This document shows, one piece after another, positions 43,853-54,300 of a DNA stretch of 64,000 nt. The position numbers and the translations under genes were made by a program. Each line of letters starts with the position of its first letter. Within the stretch, counting starts at the first letter, position 1. The stretch comes from an uncultured Bacteroides sp. (GTDB taxonomy: Bacteria; Bacteroidota; Bacteroidia; Bacteroidales; Bacteroidaceae), in NCBI RefSeq assembly GCF_963677715.1, contig NZ_OY782495.1, positions 2,222,001 through 2,286,000 on the forward strand, written 5' to 3'. Below the pieces are notes generated by a model. It searched no databases. It was given only the letters and a program-made list of their open reading frames with translations, and was not told the DNA's origin.

Positions 43853-46834
43853 ATGAAAGTTATAATGAAGCACAAAGCTCTTTTCCTTTTCTTAACGTTC
43901 TTAATAATTAGCCTCTCGAAAACTAATGCCAGAACACAGAATAAATACAATTTCAACTCCGATTGGTTACTGAAAATTGGAGATATACCCGAAGCCGGAA
44001 ACTCTGCTTTCGTAGATTCTGATTGGGTGAAAGTAACGCTCCCAAGAGCTTTTAATGAAGATGAAGCCTTTAAGGTACACATTGCCCAACTCACCGATAC
44101 AGTGATGTGGTATCGTAAGCATTTTAGGCTTCCTGAAGGAAGTAAAGATAAGAAGGTTTTCATCGAATTTGAAGGAATACGGCAGAGTGCCGATATTTAC
44201 ATTAACGGTAAGCACATCGGATTTCATGAGAATGGTGTTATGGCTGTTGGCTTTGACCTGACTCCTTACTTAAGTCCAAGAAAGGGAAATGTCATAGCCT
44301 TACGCATTGACAATAACTGGGAATACAAGGAAAGGGCAACAGGTGTAAAATACCAATGGAATGATCGAAACTTTAATGCAAACTATGGCGGAATGCCAAA
44401 GAATGTTTGGTTACATATTACTGATAAACTTTATCAAACGTTACCTCTTTACAGTAATTTGAAAACAACGGGTGTATATGTATATGCCGATAATATTAAA
44501 GTAAAAGAACGTAAAGCAACGATTCATGCGGAATCGCAAATACGCAATGAGCATTCAAAAGCGCTTCACGTAGTTTATGAAGCAAATGTATTTGACAGAG
44601 ACGGAACCTTAGTGAAAACTGTCAAAGGGAATGAAATTACGATTCTTCCAAATGAGACAAAAATAATGAAGGCTTCTGCTGAAGTGTGTGGATTACATTT
44701 TTGGAGCTGGGGATATGGTTATCTTTATACTGTCAAAACCCGGCTGATAGTAAATGGTAAAGTACTGGATGAGGTTGCTACTAAAACAGGATTTCGCAAG
44801 ACTCGCTTTGCTGAGGGAAAAATTTGGCTCAATGATAGAGTAATTCAAATGAAAGGATATGCACAACGAACGAGCAATGAATGGCCGGGAGTAGGATTGT
44901 CCGTGCCACCTTGGCTGAGCGATTACTCCAATGATTTAATGGTAAAAGGCAATGCTAATTTAGTACGTTGGATGCATGTAACACCTTGGAAACAAGACGT
45001 AGAATCATGCGATCGGGTTGGATTGATAGAATCAATGCCTGCCGGAGATGCGGAAAAAGACAGCCATGGCGAACAATGGCGGCAACGAACGGAATTAATG
45101 CGTGATGCCATTATTTATAATCGTAACAATCCGAGTATTTTGTTTTACGAATGTGGCAATGAATCCATTAGCGAGGAACACATGGCAGAGATGAAGAGTA
45201 TTCGAGATACGTATGATCCTCATGGCGGACGAGCTATCGGTTCTCGTGAAATGTTGGACAGCCATGTGGCGGAGTATGGTGGTGAGATGCTCTATATCAA
45301 CAAGAGTGCTCGCCATCCGATGTGGGCTATGGAGTATTCTCGTGATGAAGGATTGCGTAAATATTGGGATAAATATAGTTACCCATATCACAAAGAAGGG
45401 GCAGGGCCTTTGTATAGAGGAGCGGATGCAAGTGATTATAATCATAACCAAGATGCATTGGCAGTCGAAAACGTACGTCGCTGGTATGATTATTGGCTTG
45501 AACGTCCAGGTACAGGCCGTCGGGTTAGTTCAGGAGGAGTGAAAATTGTTTTTTCAGATACGAATACACATTGCCGTGGTGCAGAAAATTATCGCTGTAG
45601 CGGATCAGTTGATGCTATGCGTATACCAAAGGATGCTTTTTATGCCAACCAAGTAATGTGGGACGGTTGGGTAGATGTAGATGTTCCACGCACATACATT
45701 ATTGGGCATTGGAATTATCAAAAAGGAACGGTGAAGCCGGTTTATGTAGTATCCAATGCAGATAAAGTGGAGCTTTTTGTCAACGGAAAATCAAAAGGTT
45801 TTGGTAAGCAAGATCACCGTTTTCTGTTTACTTTTAAAGATGTAGTTTGGGTAAGTGGAAAAATAGAAGCGGTTGGTTACAATGAAAACAACAAAGAAGT
45901 CAGCCGAGATTCAAAGCTTACCGCTAGTACTCCAAAAAAGATCAAACTGACCCTCATCCAGAATCCGAAAGGATTCTATGCTGATGGCGCTGACATGGTA
46001 CTTGTTCAAGCAGAAGTTATAGATGGGAACAATATGCGTTGCCCGCTTGCTAATAATAAACTGAAATTCACGCTTCGTGGTCCGGCAGAGTGGAGGGGAG
46101 GCATTGCTCAGGGACCTGATAATTACATCCTTTCCACAACCCTCCCTGTGGAGTGCGGCATCAATCGTGCTTTGATTCGTTCTAAAAATACAGCCGGTAA
46201 AATAACCCTAATAGCTCAAACTGAAGGACTCATCTCTGATACATTATCGTTTGCATCGCTTCCTGTAGAAGTAAGCAACGGATTGAGCCGTTTCATACCG
46301 GGTTGTTTACTCACTGGCCGCTTAAATCGTGGTGAAACGCCGTACACCCTATCTTATATCGATACTAAAACGGATATCCCAATATTTTCGGCTACCGCAG
46401 GGGCCAATCAGGAGAATGCAGTCAATAGTTTTGATGACAATGAATTGAGCGAATGGCGCAACGATGGACATTTGTCTACCGCATGGATTACTTATAAACT
46501 TTCTCGTATAGCAACGATTGATGAAGTTTGCCTGAAACTTACCGGATGGAGATCACGTAGCTATCCTTTGGATATCTACGCCGGGAAAGAACTGATTTGG
46601 GCTGGAGAAACTGAAAAGAGTCTAGGGTATGTGCATCTGAAGGTGAAGCCTGCTCATACAGATGAGATAACTATCCGATTGAAAGGAAATGCAACCGAAA
46701 GTGATGCCTTTGGGCAGATTACAGAATTGGCTGCTCCGCAAGAACTGGATTTGTATCACGCCAAAGGAGGAGATAAGACCGGAGACGAGCTAAGGATTGT
46801 GGAAGTAGAATTTCTGGAACATCTGAATAAATAA
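43853..46834 (+). CDS. GH2 glycoside hydrolase (beta-galactosidase-like) with C-terminal discoidin-like domain
   Basis: The 993-residue secreted protein has the GH2 layout: sugar-binding jelly-roll (about 30-200), immunoglobulin-like domain (about 210-320), TIM barrel (about 325-590), a DUF4982-like domain (about 625-690), a further beta domain, and a C-terminal F5/8 type C (discoidin)-like domain (about 840-990). Likely acid/base is Glu437 in ECGNES; likely nucleophile is Glu494 in MWAMEYSRDEG. Most such enzymes in RG-I loci remove galactose side chains, but specificity cannot be read from sequence. The signal peptide fits either ATG 43853 or ATG 43865; the promoter position slightly favours 43865. 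Confidence 0.88.
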   Translation: MKVIMKHKALFLFLTFLIISLSKTNARTQNKYNFNSDWLLKIGDIPEAGNSAFVDSDWVKVTLPRAFNEDEAFKVHIAQLTDTVMWYRKHFRLPEGSKDKKVFIEFEGIRQSADIYINGKHIGFHENGVMAVGFDLTPYLSPRKGNVIALRIDNNWEYKERATGVKYQWNDRNFNANYGGMPKNVWLHITDKLYQTLPLYSNLKTTGVYVYADNIKVKERKATIHAESQIRNEHSKALHVVYEANVFDRDGTLVKTVKGNEITILPNETKIMKASAEVCGLHFWSWGYGYLYTVKTRLIVNGKVLDEVATKTGFRKTRFAEGKIWLNDRVIQMKGYAQRTSNEWPGVGLSVPPWLSDYSNDLMVKGNANLVRWMHVTPWKQDVESCDRVGLIESMPAGDAEKDSHGEQWRQRTELMRDAIIYNRNNPSILFYECGNESISEEHMAEMKSIRDTYDPHGGRAIGSREMLDSHVAEYGGEMLYINKSARHPMWAMEYSRDEGLRKYWDKYSYPYHKEGAGPLYRGADASDYNHNQDALAVENVRRWYDYWLERPGTGRRVSSGGVKIVFSDTNTHCRGAENYRCSGSVDAMRIPKDAFYANQVMWDGWVDVDVPRTYIIGHWNYQKGTVKPVYVVSNADKVELFVNGKSKGFGKQDHRFLFTFKDVVWVSGKIEAVGYNENNKEVSRDSKLTASTPKKIKLTLIQNPKGFYADGADMVLVQAEVIDGNNMRCPLANNKLKFTLRGPAEWRGGIAQGPDNYILSTTLPVECGINRALIRSKNTAGKITLIAQTEGLISDTLSFASLPVEVSNGLSRFIPGCLLTGRLNRGETPYTLSYIDTKTDIPIFSATAGANQENAVNSFDDNELSEWRNDGHLSTAWITYKLSRIATIDEVCLKLTGWRSRSYPLDIYAGKELIWAGETEKSLGYVHLKVKPAHTDEITIRLKGNATESDAFGQITELAAPQELDLYHAKGGDKTGDELRIVEVEFLEHLNK

Positions 46835-46885
46835 ACCTCATACTTACACAACGAATAATTGTTGTTTTACAAATATTATTAATTT

Positions 46886-48118
46886 ATGAAAAAACTTTTT
46901 ATCTCAGTACTATTGCTTGCAGGCATGCAAGCAATGCAAGCACAACCAGTGATGGAAACTGGCGGAAAAGAAATGCCAAACGAATGGATTGACCAAGATA
47001 CAGGGCATAAAGTAATTAAGTTGACCAGGAAAGAAGGAGTCAATATGAGCTTTTATTTCCATAACAATCCTTTTATTGGTAATAAAATGGTGTTTTGCAG
47101 TGGATACCGCAAAGGAGCTGCAGCAAACATACCCGGTAAGGAGATTTACAACATTGATGTGAATAACATGCAAATGTATTGGGTAGATCTCAGTTCTTTA
47201 AAGATAGAACAATTAACAAACGAGAGAAAATCAGTACACAGCGAAATTGTATGCGCTCGTACCAAAGAGATTTTCTATCAGATAGATGACAGCGTATTTA
47301 GTCAGAATGTGGAGACAAAGAGGAAGAGGCTTATATTTGTATTTCCTCAGAACGAGAGATCATCCATTACTACAGTAAATGCTGACGGTTCCCTGTTAGC
47401 AGGTGTATTCTCTAATCCCAAAGAAGCCGAGATTCTAAAAGAATATCCACTTAAAAGTCAATTTTTTGATCGTATATATGACGCAAAACTGCCCAGAACC
47501 ATGTTCGTTATCAACACAGCAACCGGGAAGTTAAAACGGATATACACAGAGAATGCATGGTTAAATCATATGCAGTTTTCGCCGGTTGATCCTCATTTGC
47601 TCATGTTTTGCCACGAAGGCCCTTGGCACAAAGTAGATAGAATATGGACCATTGATGTTATCAAGGGAGGACAACCACAATTGATACATAAGCGGACGAT
47701 GGATATGGAAATAGCCGGACATGAATGGTTTGGATCAAAAGGCAATGCAATCTATTTTGACCTTCAAAAGCCAAGAGGAGAGAATTTCTTTGTGGGTAAA
47801 GTGGACTTAAAAACACATAAAGAAGTTAGTTATGAACTAAAGCGTAATGAATGGTCTGTGCATTACACTACATCTTGGGGAGAAGATATGCTTGCCGGAG
47901 ATGGAGGGAACTCAACTTCTGTGGCGAAAGCACCTGATGGGCAATGGATTTATCTCTTTAAACCCGTAGGAAATAAATTACAATCGACTAAGTTGGTTAA
48001 TATGAAGAATCATAATTATCATTTAGAGCCGAATGTGCACTTCTCTCCGGATAATAAATGGGTTATTTTCCGTGCTAATTTCGAGGGGCAAGAAAATGTA
48101 TATGCCGTTCAGATATAG
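46886..48118 (+). CDS. Oligogalacturonate lyase, PL22 family
   Basis: PL22 enzymes split short galacturonides into unsaturated galacturonate monomers, the source of 5-keto-4-deoxyuronate for KduI. The 410-residue protein has a seven-bladed-propeller pattern, with NHMQFSPVDPHLLMFCHEGPWHKVDRIWTI (in parts, about 228-255) and a C-terminal histidine motif HNYHLEPNVHFSPDNKW. A signal peptide (about 1-20, ending MQAQ) sends it to the periplasm, unlike the cytoplasmic PL22 of enterobacteria. It sits 51 bp after GH2 and 21 bp before the GH78-like gene. Confidence 0.9.
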   Translation: MKKLFISVLLLAGMQAMQAQPVMETGGKEMPNEWIDQDTGHKVIKLTRKEGVNMSFYFHNNPFIGNKMVFCSGYRKGAAANIPGKEIYNIDVNNMQMYWVDLSSLKIEQLTNERKSVHSEIVCARTKEIFYQIDDSVFSQNVETKRKRLIFVFPQNERSSITTVNADGSLLAGVFSNPKEAEILKEYPLKSQFFDRIYDAKLPRTMFVINTATGKLKRIYTENAWLNHMQFSPVDPHLLMFCHEGPWHKVDRIWTIDVIKGGQPQLIHKRTMDMEIAGHEWFGSKGNAIYFDLQKPRGENFFVGKVDLKTHKEVSYELKRNEWSVHYTTSWGEDMLAGDGGNSTSVAKAPDGQWIYLFKPVGNKLQSTKLVNMKNHNYHLEPNVHFSPDNKWVIFRANFEGQENVYAVQI

Positions 48119-48139
48119 TTACCACACAACGTAAATGAA

Positions 48140-49924
48140 ATGAGAACCATGATAAAACGTATTCTTTTCATAATCGCTTTATTTATGTTGGCAGAACCAA
48201 TGATAGCCGGCATACCTCCTGTTTTTGACCAACAGGAATACAAAGGAAAAATTCAAAAAGACGAGTTAACCAGATCTTATATTTCTCCTCTGAAAGTCGT
48301 ATGGAAATATGACGGCGGCGGCAAACTAATTACCAATGAGCAAGCATTGTTTGCTCTTGGTAATAGTCAGCCGGAAATGGGGAAACGTAATATGTGCGAA
48401 ATAATAAGTACAGAAAACGAAACAGCATCTATATTGCTTGATTATGGAATGGAAATTCACGGTGGCTTGCAACTGGTAACAGGCGGTTCCAGCAGACGCG
48501 AGCCATCACTGGTAAGAATACGTTTCGGCGAATCTGTTGGAGAATGCAATAGTCAAGCGATTAATTATGAGTGGAAAGTTGGTTTCTCTACCGACGATCA
48601 TGCCAAACGTGATATCACAATGGAAATACCCCGCGATGGTATGATTGAGATAGGCAATACCGGATTTCGATTTATACGGATTGATTTATTGCAGAAAGGT
48701 ACAACAATTCATCTTAAAGAAGCACGTGCTATTCTTCGTTACCGGGATATACCTTATCTTGGCTCTTTTAAAAGTAATGACGAGCGCCTTAATAAAATCT
48801 GGATGACAGGAGCTTATACTGTTCATTTAAACATGCAAGAATATCTTTGGGACGGAATAAAACGTGATCGGTTAATTTGGTTGGGAGATATGCATCCGGA
48901 AGTATCAACTATTTCGTGTGTTTTTGGATACAATGATGTGGTTTGTAAAAGCCTTGATCTGGCTTGCAAACAATTTCCACTGCCCGGATGGATGAACGGG
49001 ATGAGCGCTTATTCAATGTGGTACCTAATTATTCAGTATGAATGGTATATGCAAAATGGGAAAATAGATTTTTTGAAAAAGCACAGATCAGATATACTGG
49101 GATTAATAGATCAGATTGATGCTAAAATTGATGAAAAAGGGAATGAAACATTAGCTTCATCTCGTTTCCTCGATTGGCCTTCAACTCCCAATAAAGAAGG
49201 AGTTGAAGCGGGTTATCGTGCTTTACTGGTATGGTCACTCAAAGACGCAGAAAAGTTATGCGGCATTTTGGGAGAAGCTAAATATGCAGAGAAATCCAAG
49301 AATGCTTATGAACGAATTAACCGTTTAACCAAAAGCCATAACAATTTAAAACAAGCGGCTGCGCTAATGGCAATAGCCGGTATTCTTGATCCCAAAAAGG
49401 CTTGCGACGAAGTAATATCCATCGGAGGAGCAAAAGACTTTTCCACATTTTATGGTTATTATATGCTTCAGGCACTGGCCATGGCAGGAGAATACCAGGA
49501 AGCTATAGATATCATTCGCCAATACTGGGGAGGTATGCTTGATATGGGAGCAACAACTTTCTGGGAAGATTTTAATTTGGATTGGCTTAAGGATGCTGCC
49601 CGTATAGATGAAATAACGCCAAAAAACAAAAAAGATATTCATGGCGATTTCGGGGCATATTGCTATCCCGGATTTCGCCGTAGCCTCTGCCACGGATGGT
49701 CTTCCGGTCCTACACCGTGGATCACCGAACACATATTGGGCATCAAGGTCATAGAGCCCGGATGTAAAGTGATAAAGATTGATCCGCATTTGGGTGATTT
49801 AAAATGGGTGGAAGGTAATTATCCTACTCCATATGGAGTTTTGTATGTCAAGCATGTAAAAGGCGCCAACGGAAAAATCACATCCACTATCAAAGCCCCT
49901 AAAGGCATTAAAATCATTAAATAA
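48140..49924 (+). CDS. GH78-like alpha-L-rhamnosidase
   Basis: The 594-residue secreted protein has a small N-terminal beta region (about 30-210) and an (alpha/alpha)6 barrel (about 215-530). The family motif WDGIKRDRLIWLGDMHPE near 236-253 contains the GD pair expected of GH78, and DMGATTFWEDFN near 470-481 supplies the second acidic site. It ends with a beta domain (PHLGDLKWVEGNYPTPYG). GH78 usually has 700 or more residues; this short form lacks the extra N-terminal binding domain. Likely role: removing terminal rhamnose from RG-I fragments. The start may be ATG 48140 or ATG 48149. Confidence 0.8.
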   Translation: MRTMIKRILFIIALFMLAEPMIAGIPPVFDQQEYKGKIQKDELTRSYISPLKVVWKYDGGGKLITNEQALFALGNSQPEMGKRNMCEIISTENETASILLDYGMEIHGGLQLVTGGSSRREPSLVRIRFGESVGECNSQAINYEWKVGFSTDDHAKRDITMEIPRDGMIEIGNTGFRFIRIDLLQKGTTIHLKEARAILRYRDIPYLGSFKSNDERLNKIWMTGAYTVHLNMQEYLWDGIKRDRLIWLGDMHPEVSTISCVFGYNDVVCKSLDLACKQFPLPGWMNGMSAYSMWYLIIQYEWYMQNGKIDFLKKHRSDILGLIDQIDAKIDEKGNETLASSRFLDWPSTPNKEGVEAGYRALLVWSLKDAEKLCGILGEAKYAEKSKNAYERINRLTKSHNNLKQAAALMAIAGILDPKKACDEVISIGGAKDFSTFYGYYMLQALAMAGEYQEAIDIIRQYWGGMLDMGATTFWEDFNLDWLKDAARIDEITPKNKKDIHGDFGAYCYPGFRRSLCHGWSSGPTPWITEHILGIKVIEPGCKVIKIDPHLGDLKWVEGNYPTPYGVLYVKHVKGANGKITSTIKAPKGIKIIK

Positions 49925-50072
49925 ACCAAAGCCATAGATCACAAAGTTTAAATGCCAAAAGAGAACAATTCGGTGATCAGGGAAATTAAGCCTTTCGTGA
50001 TATGTCGAATGGTCAATATATAAACAGTGATTGGCGGCAATGATAAAAGAAGTAAGATTAAATTAATACAGC

Positions 50073-51377
50073 ATGAAAAAGTATCATTTATTTTTAATTG
50101 TTTTACTTTCTATCTGCACATGCGAAACCACTTTGGCACAGAAGTCGGCTGTTGCGGATAAAAAATATTCCGAATTGGCTAATTATGACGAGAGTAAAGT
50201 ACCTCAGTATACACTTCCCGACCCATTAACCTTTAATGACGGGGAAAAAGTTAAAACAGTGAAAGAATGGGAAAAGAAACGACGCCCCGAGATATTAAAT
50301 ACTTTCAGAACCTACATGTATGGAAAAACGCCCGGAAAGCCTAAGAACATGCATTGGACCATTGAATCAGTTGATCGGGAAGCGCTGAATGGGCGGGCCA
50401 CCCGAAAACTAATAACCATATATTTCTCTAAGGGAGAAAGCGACCCTTGCCTTCATCTGCAAATTTATCTTCCCAATGATGTTAAAGGCCCCATTCCTGT
50501 GTTTCTTGGAATCAGCTTTCTTCCCAATTATAGCATTTATGATGACCCCGGCGTAAAGCTACCGGAAAAGACAACAAACACCACTTTATCAACGCGCTTT
50601 CCTGTAAAGCGCGGCACGATGAAAGAAGCCTGGCAGTTGGATTTGCTTTTACAAAATGGATATGGACTGGCCACTTTCTGCTATTCGGATATTGATCCTG
50701 ATGCTGATAATGGATTTAAAAACGGCGTGCAACCTCTCTTCTACAAAAAGAATCAGCAGTTTCCCATGCCCGATGAATGGGGATCAATTGCCGCTTGGGC
50801 ATGGGGAGCCAGCCGTGCCATGGATTACCTCGAGAAAGATAAAGAGATCGATTCAAAACACGTTGCCATTGTAGGCCATTCACGTCTGGGAAAAACAGCC
50901 GTGTGGGCAGGCGCAAGCGACCAACGCTTTGCGTTGGTTATCTCCGGAAATTCAGGTTGTTGTGGCGCTGCTATTTCCAGAAGAATGTTTGGAGAAACCA
51001 TTGAAGCCTATAATGTCCGCTTCCCACATCATTTTAATGGCAACTTCAAACAATTCAACGGTCGTGAAAAATATCTTCCTTTTGACCAACATGAACTTAT
51101 CGCTCTTGTCGCTCCCCGTCCCATCTATATAGCAAGTGCAAGTGAAGACAATTGGTCCGATCAAAAAGGTGAGTTCTTAGGAGGAAAAGGGGCTGAGCCT
51201 GTTTACGCTCTTTACGGATTACCGGGAATCGGAGCCGAATCAATGCCTAATATTGATGTACCCCTTACTGATGGTACCATCGCTTATCATAACCGTACGG
51301 GTCCTCACGCTCTATTACGTTATGATTGGGTACAATTTATTAAATTCGCCAACCGATTTATGAAAACTAAGAAATAA
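50073..51377 (+). CDS. CE15-like alpha/beta-hydrolase carbohydrate esterase
   Basis: The 434-residue secreted protein has an alpha/beta-hydrolase fold with the CE15 nucleophile motif GHSRLGK (Ser270) and the catalytic histidine His412 in RTGPHALLRYDW. The region APRPIYIASASEDNWSD (about 344-360) follows the usual acid-residue position. CE15 enzymes are known as glucuronoyl esterases; in a pectin locus I infer action on uronate esters, methyl or otherwise. The 148-bp gap before it holds a short possible coding relic but no intact gene. The stop is 1 bp before the next ATG. Confidence 0.8.
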   Translation: MKKYHLFLIVLLSICTCETTLAQKSAVADKKYSELANYDESKVPQYTLPDPLTFNDGEKVKTVKEWEKKRRPEILNTFRTYMYGKTPGKPKNMHWTIESVDREALNGRATRKLITIYFSKGESDPCLHLQIYLPNDVKGPIPVFLGISFLPNYSIYDDPGVKLPEKTTNTTLSTRFPVKRGTMKEAWQLDLLLQNGYGLATFCYSDIDPDADNGFKNGVQPLFYKKNQQFPMPDEWGSIAAWAWGASRAMDYLEKDKEIDSKHVAIVGHSRLGKTAVWAGASDQRFALVISGNSGCCGAAISRRMFGETIEAYNVRFPHHFNGNFKQFNGREKYLPFDQHELIALVAPRPIYIASASEDNWSDQKGEFLGGKGAEPVYALYGLPGIGAESMPNIDVPLTDGTIAYHNRTGPHALLRYDWVQFIKFANRFMKTKK

Positions 51378-51378
51378 G

Positions 51379-54300
51379 ATGAAAAGACTCATTCAATTTT
51401 TATTTATATACAGCCTGCCGTTGGGGCTATATGCCCAAAACACATCTTGTAAAAACATTCATCAAACTCCGATTGCCACACTCGAAGAGAACGTTCAGAC
51501 ACCTCCCACCGATTTTGCCAACCACGTTATCTGGGGCTTGGAAGGAGAAATGAGCTTAAAAACAATCCGCCATGATTTGGATTCCATTTACAATAAGGGA
51601 TTCAGATCTGTCATCCTTGAAGCCGGTTATAATCTTCCCTTTCCTTACCTCTCTGATAAATGGTTTGAGAAGATAAAAACCATCACACAGGAAGTCAAAA
51701 AGCGTAGAATGAAAATGTGGATTATCGATGAAGGCAAATATCCAAGTGGTTTTGCAGGAGGCAAATTTACGCGTGAACGGCCCGATTTAAGGATGCAGGC
51801 GCTGGTGGTATGCGACACTATAAAAGTAAGAAAAGGTGAAGTAATAGCCGGACAAAAGATTGATGACCACGTTATAAGTGCAGTAGCTGTCAGTTTATCA
51901 GGCGCAAATAATCGCATCGTAACGATCAACAATCACACTCTTGATTTCCAAGCCGGCCTGGACAATTGGAATATCATGCTGGTACGTGCCGATTTCCGCA
52001 CTTCGGCAACCCGTAGCGTGAACAACCCGACTCAGAAGAAAGATGGAAGTAATTCTTTAGCCGATTATCTCAGTCCGATAGCCATTCAGCAATTTATAGA
52101 CTGGACACACGAACAATATAAAAAACACATCGGAAAGTATTTCGGGACAACGATAATGGGATTTAGAGGAGATGAACCCGATTTTGCATACACGCCCTGG
52201 ACTCCCGAAATGATTAAAGAATTTCAACTTCGCAAGAAGTACGACCCGGCCCCTTATCTGGCCTCATTCTTTGCGCCTGTACTTACCGAGAAAGAAAAAC
52301 AGGTAAAAGCCGATTATTGGGATGTATGGAGTGAATTATTCGCCAAAAACTTTTTTCAACTCCAGGCCGATTGGTGTGAGAGTAATGGCCTTGCATATGT
52401 TGTCCACCTAAATAAGGAAGATGATATGCCTTCGTGTATAAAATCTGAAGGCGATTTCTTTCGTGACCAAAGCAGAGTACAGGTTCCGGGAGTAGATGCA
52501 ATATGGAATCAAATCTGGCCGGATACAATAAATGATTACCCTAAACTGGCTTCTTCCGTTTCTCATATATATGGTAAACCGCGCGCCTTTAGCGAGAGTT
52601 TTGCCGCTTATTACAGCGTGCCCACCATACCTGAAGCAAAGTATGTTATTGACTACCAATATGTAAGAGGAATTAATTTCTTTGAATTCATGTTCTGGCC
52701 GTCCGGTTCTGTAAAGCCTTCGTGGATGTCTGCGCCCGGCATGAAAGGACTCAATGAATATGCCAACAGGATGTCCTATCTATTAGCGCAAGGAAAACCC
52801 GGAGCCCGAATCGGGATGTATTTTCCCACCACCTCTATGTGGATGGGCGACAATTCGGTAAACGACAACGTAAAGCGGCTGACCCATACATTGCTGCAAC
52901 ATCAATATGATTTTGATTATATAAATGAAGACGCTTTCTCTGATGCGCTGACTGTGGGCGAAGGTTTTCTGCAAAACAAAAGCGGTCAAAGATATTATAC
53001 TATAATAATACCTTCAACAGATGTTATTTCCAGAAAAGCATGGAACATGCTACAAGCTTTTGCCAAGAAAGGAGGTAAACTACTCTTTTGGGGTAAAAGG
53101 CCATATTATCTGGTAGGAAACACCTTTACAGAGCTTACTGCTTTTCCTGATTGCACGAACGCACTCTACGAACCTACCGACAGCTGGACTTCTACCGTTA
53201 GTTATGCCATGCCAACTGCTGAGTTCTCGATAACAGGTAAAAGAAACGTAGAAGTGAGCCGCAGCTATCGCGGTCCCAAGCCGGACCCGACTAAAGAGAT
53301 TCGATATATTCACCGAACTCTACCCGATGCCGAGCTCTATTTCATATTCAATGAAGGCGATACTGACGAAACATTCTCAGCCTGTTTAGACGGAGTTGGG
53401 ACTTTAGAACGTATAGATGCCGAAACCGGGAAAATATTGCCCCTGGACTTTTCTGTAAAGAACAACCTTACTCAAACACAAATGACACTCAAAGCGCATG
53501 AGAGTACCGTGTTAACACTGAAGCATCCCAATAAAGAGTACGACATTACACAATATGGAGCCAAAGGGGATGATAAGACGGTCAACACACAAGCCATTCA
53601 GCAAGCTATTGATGACGCATGCTCACACGGAGGAGGGACTATTGTTGTACCCGAAGGTACTTTTTTAACCGGAGCGCTCTTTTTTAGAAACAGTGTCAAT
53701 CTTGAAATAAAGAAAAATGCTGTTCTAAAAGGAACCGTAAACGCGGAAGATTATCCGGTAATTCCCACACGTTTTGAAGGGACCGAACAAGAATGGAAAT
53801 GTGCACTTCTTAATTTTGATCAGTCAAAAGGGGTAAAAGTATTCGGAGAAGGAACAGTCGATGGGCAAGGTACCATTTGGGCTAAAGTACCTTTTGGAGA
53901 GACAGGCCGCCCCCGTATGTTTTGTTTCACACATTGCGACGGAGGTTCAATTAAAAGACTTCATCTAAAAGATCATGCATCCTGGTGTGTCCACGTACTT
54001 TATACTGATAGTTTCACTATTGATGGCCTGGATATCCGGGCAGAGCATCACATTCCCAGTTCCGACGGCATAGACATCGATTCTTCATCGGATATATTGG
54101 TTAATAACACGTACATTGATGTGAATGACGATTGCATCTCTATTAAGTCGGGAAAAGATTCCGACGGAAGAAGAGTTGGTCGCCCCAGTGAGAATATTTT
54201 GGTTCAGAATTGCCATTTTGCATATGGTCACGGGGGAGTTGCATTGGGTAGTGAAGTCTCCGGAGACATTCGTAATGTGACGGTCAAAGATTGCTTCGCC

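Noticed and set aside
45095..45451. Minus-strand frame inside the GH2 gene
   Set aside because: It covers the GH2 catalytic motifs in antisense; composition is a shadow of the coding strand.
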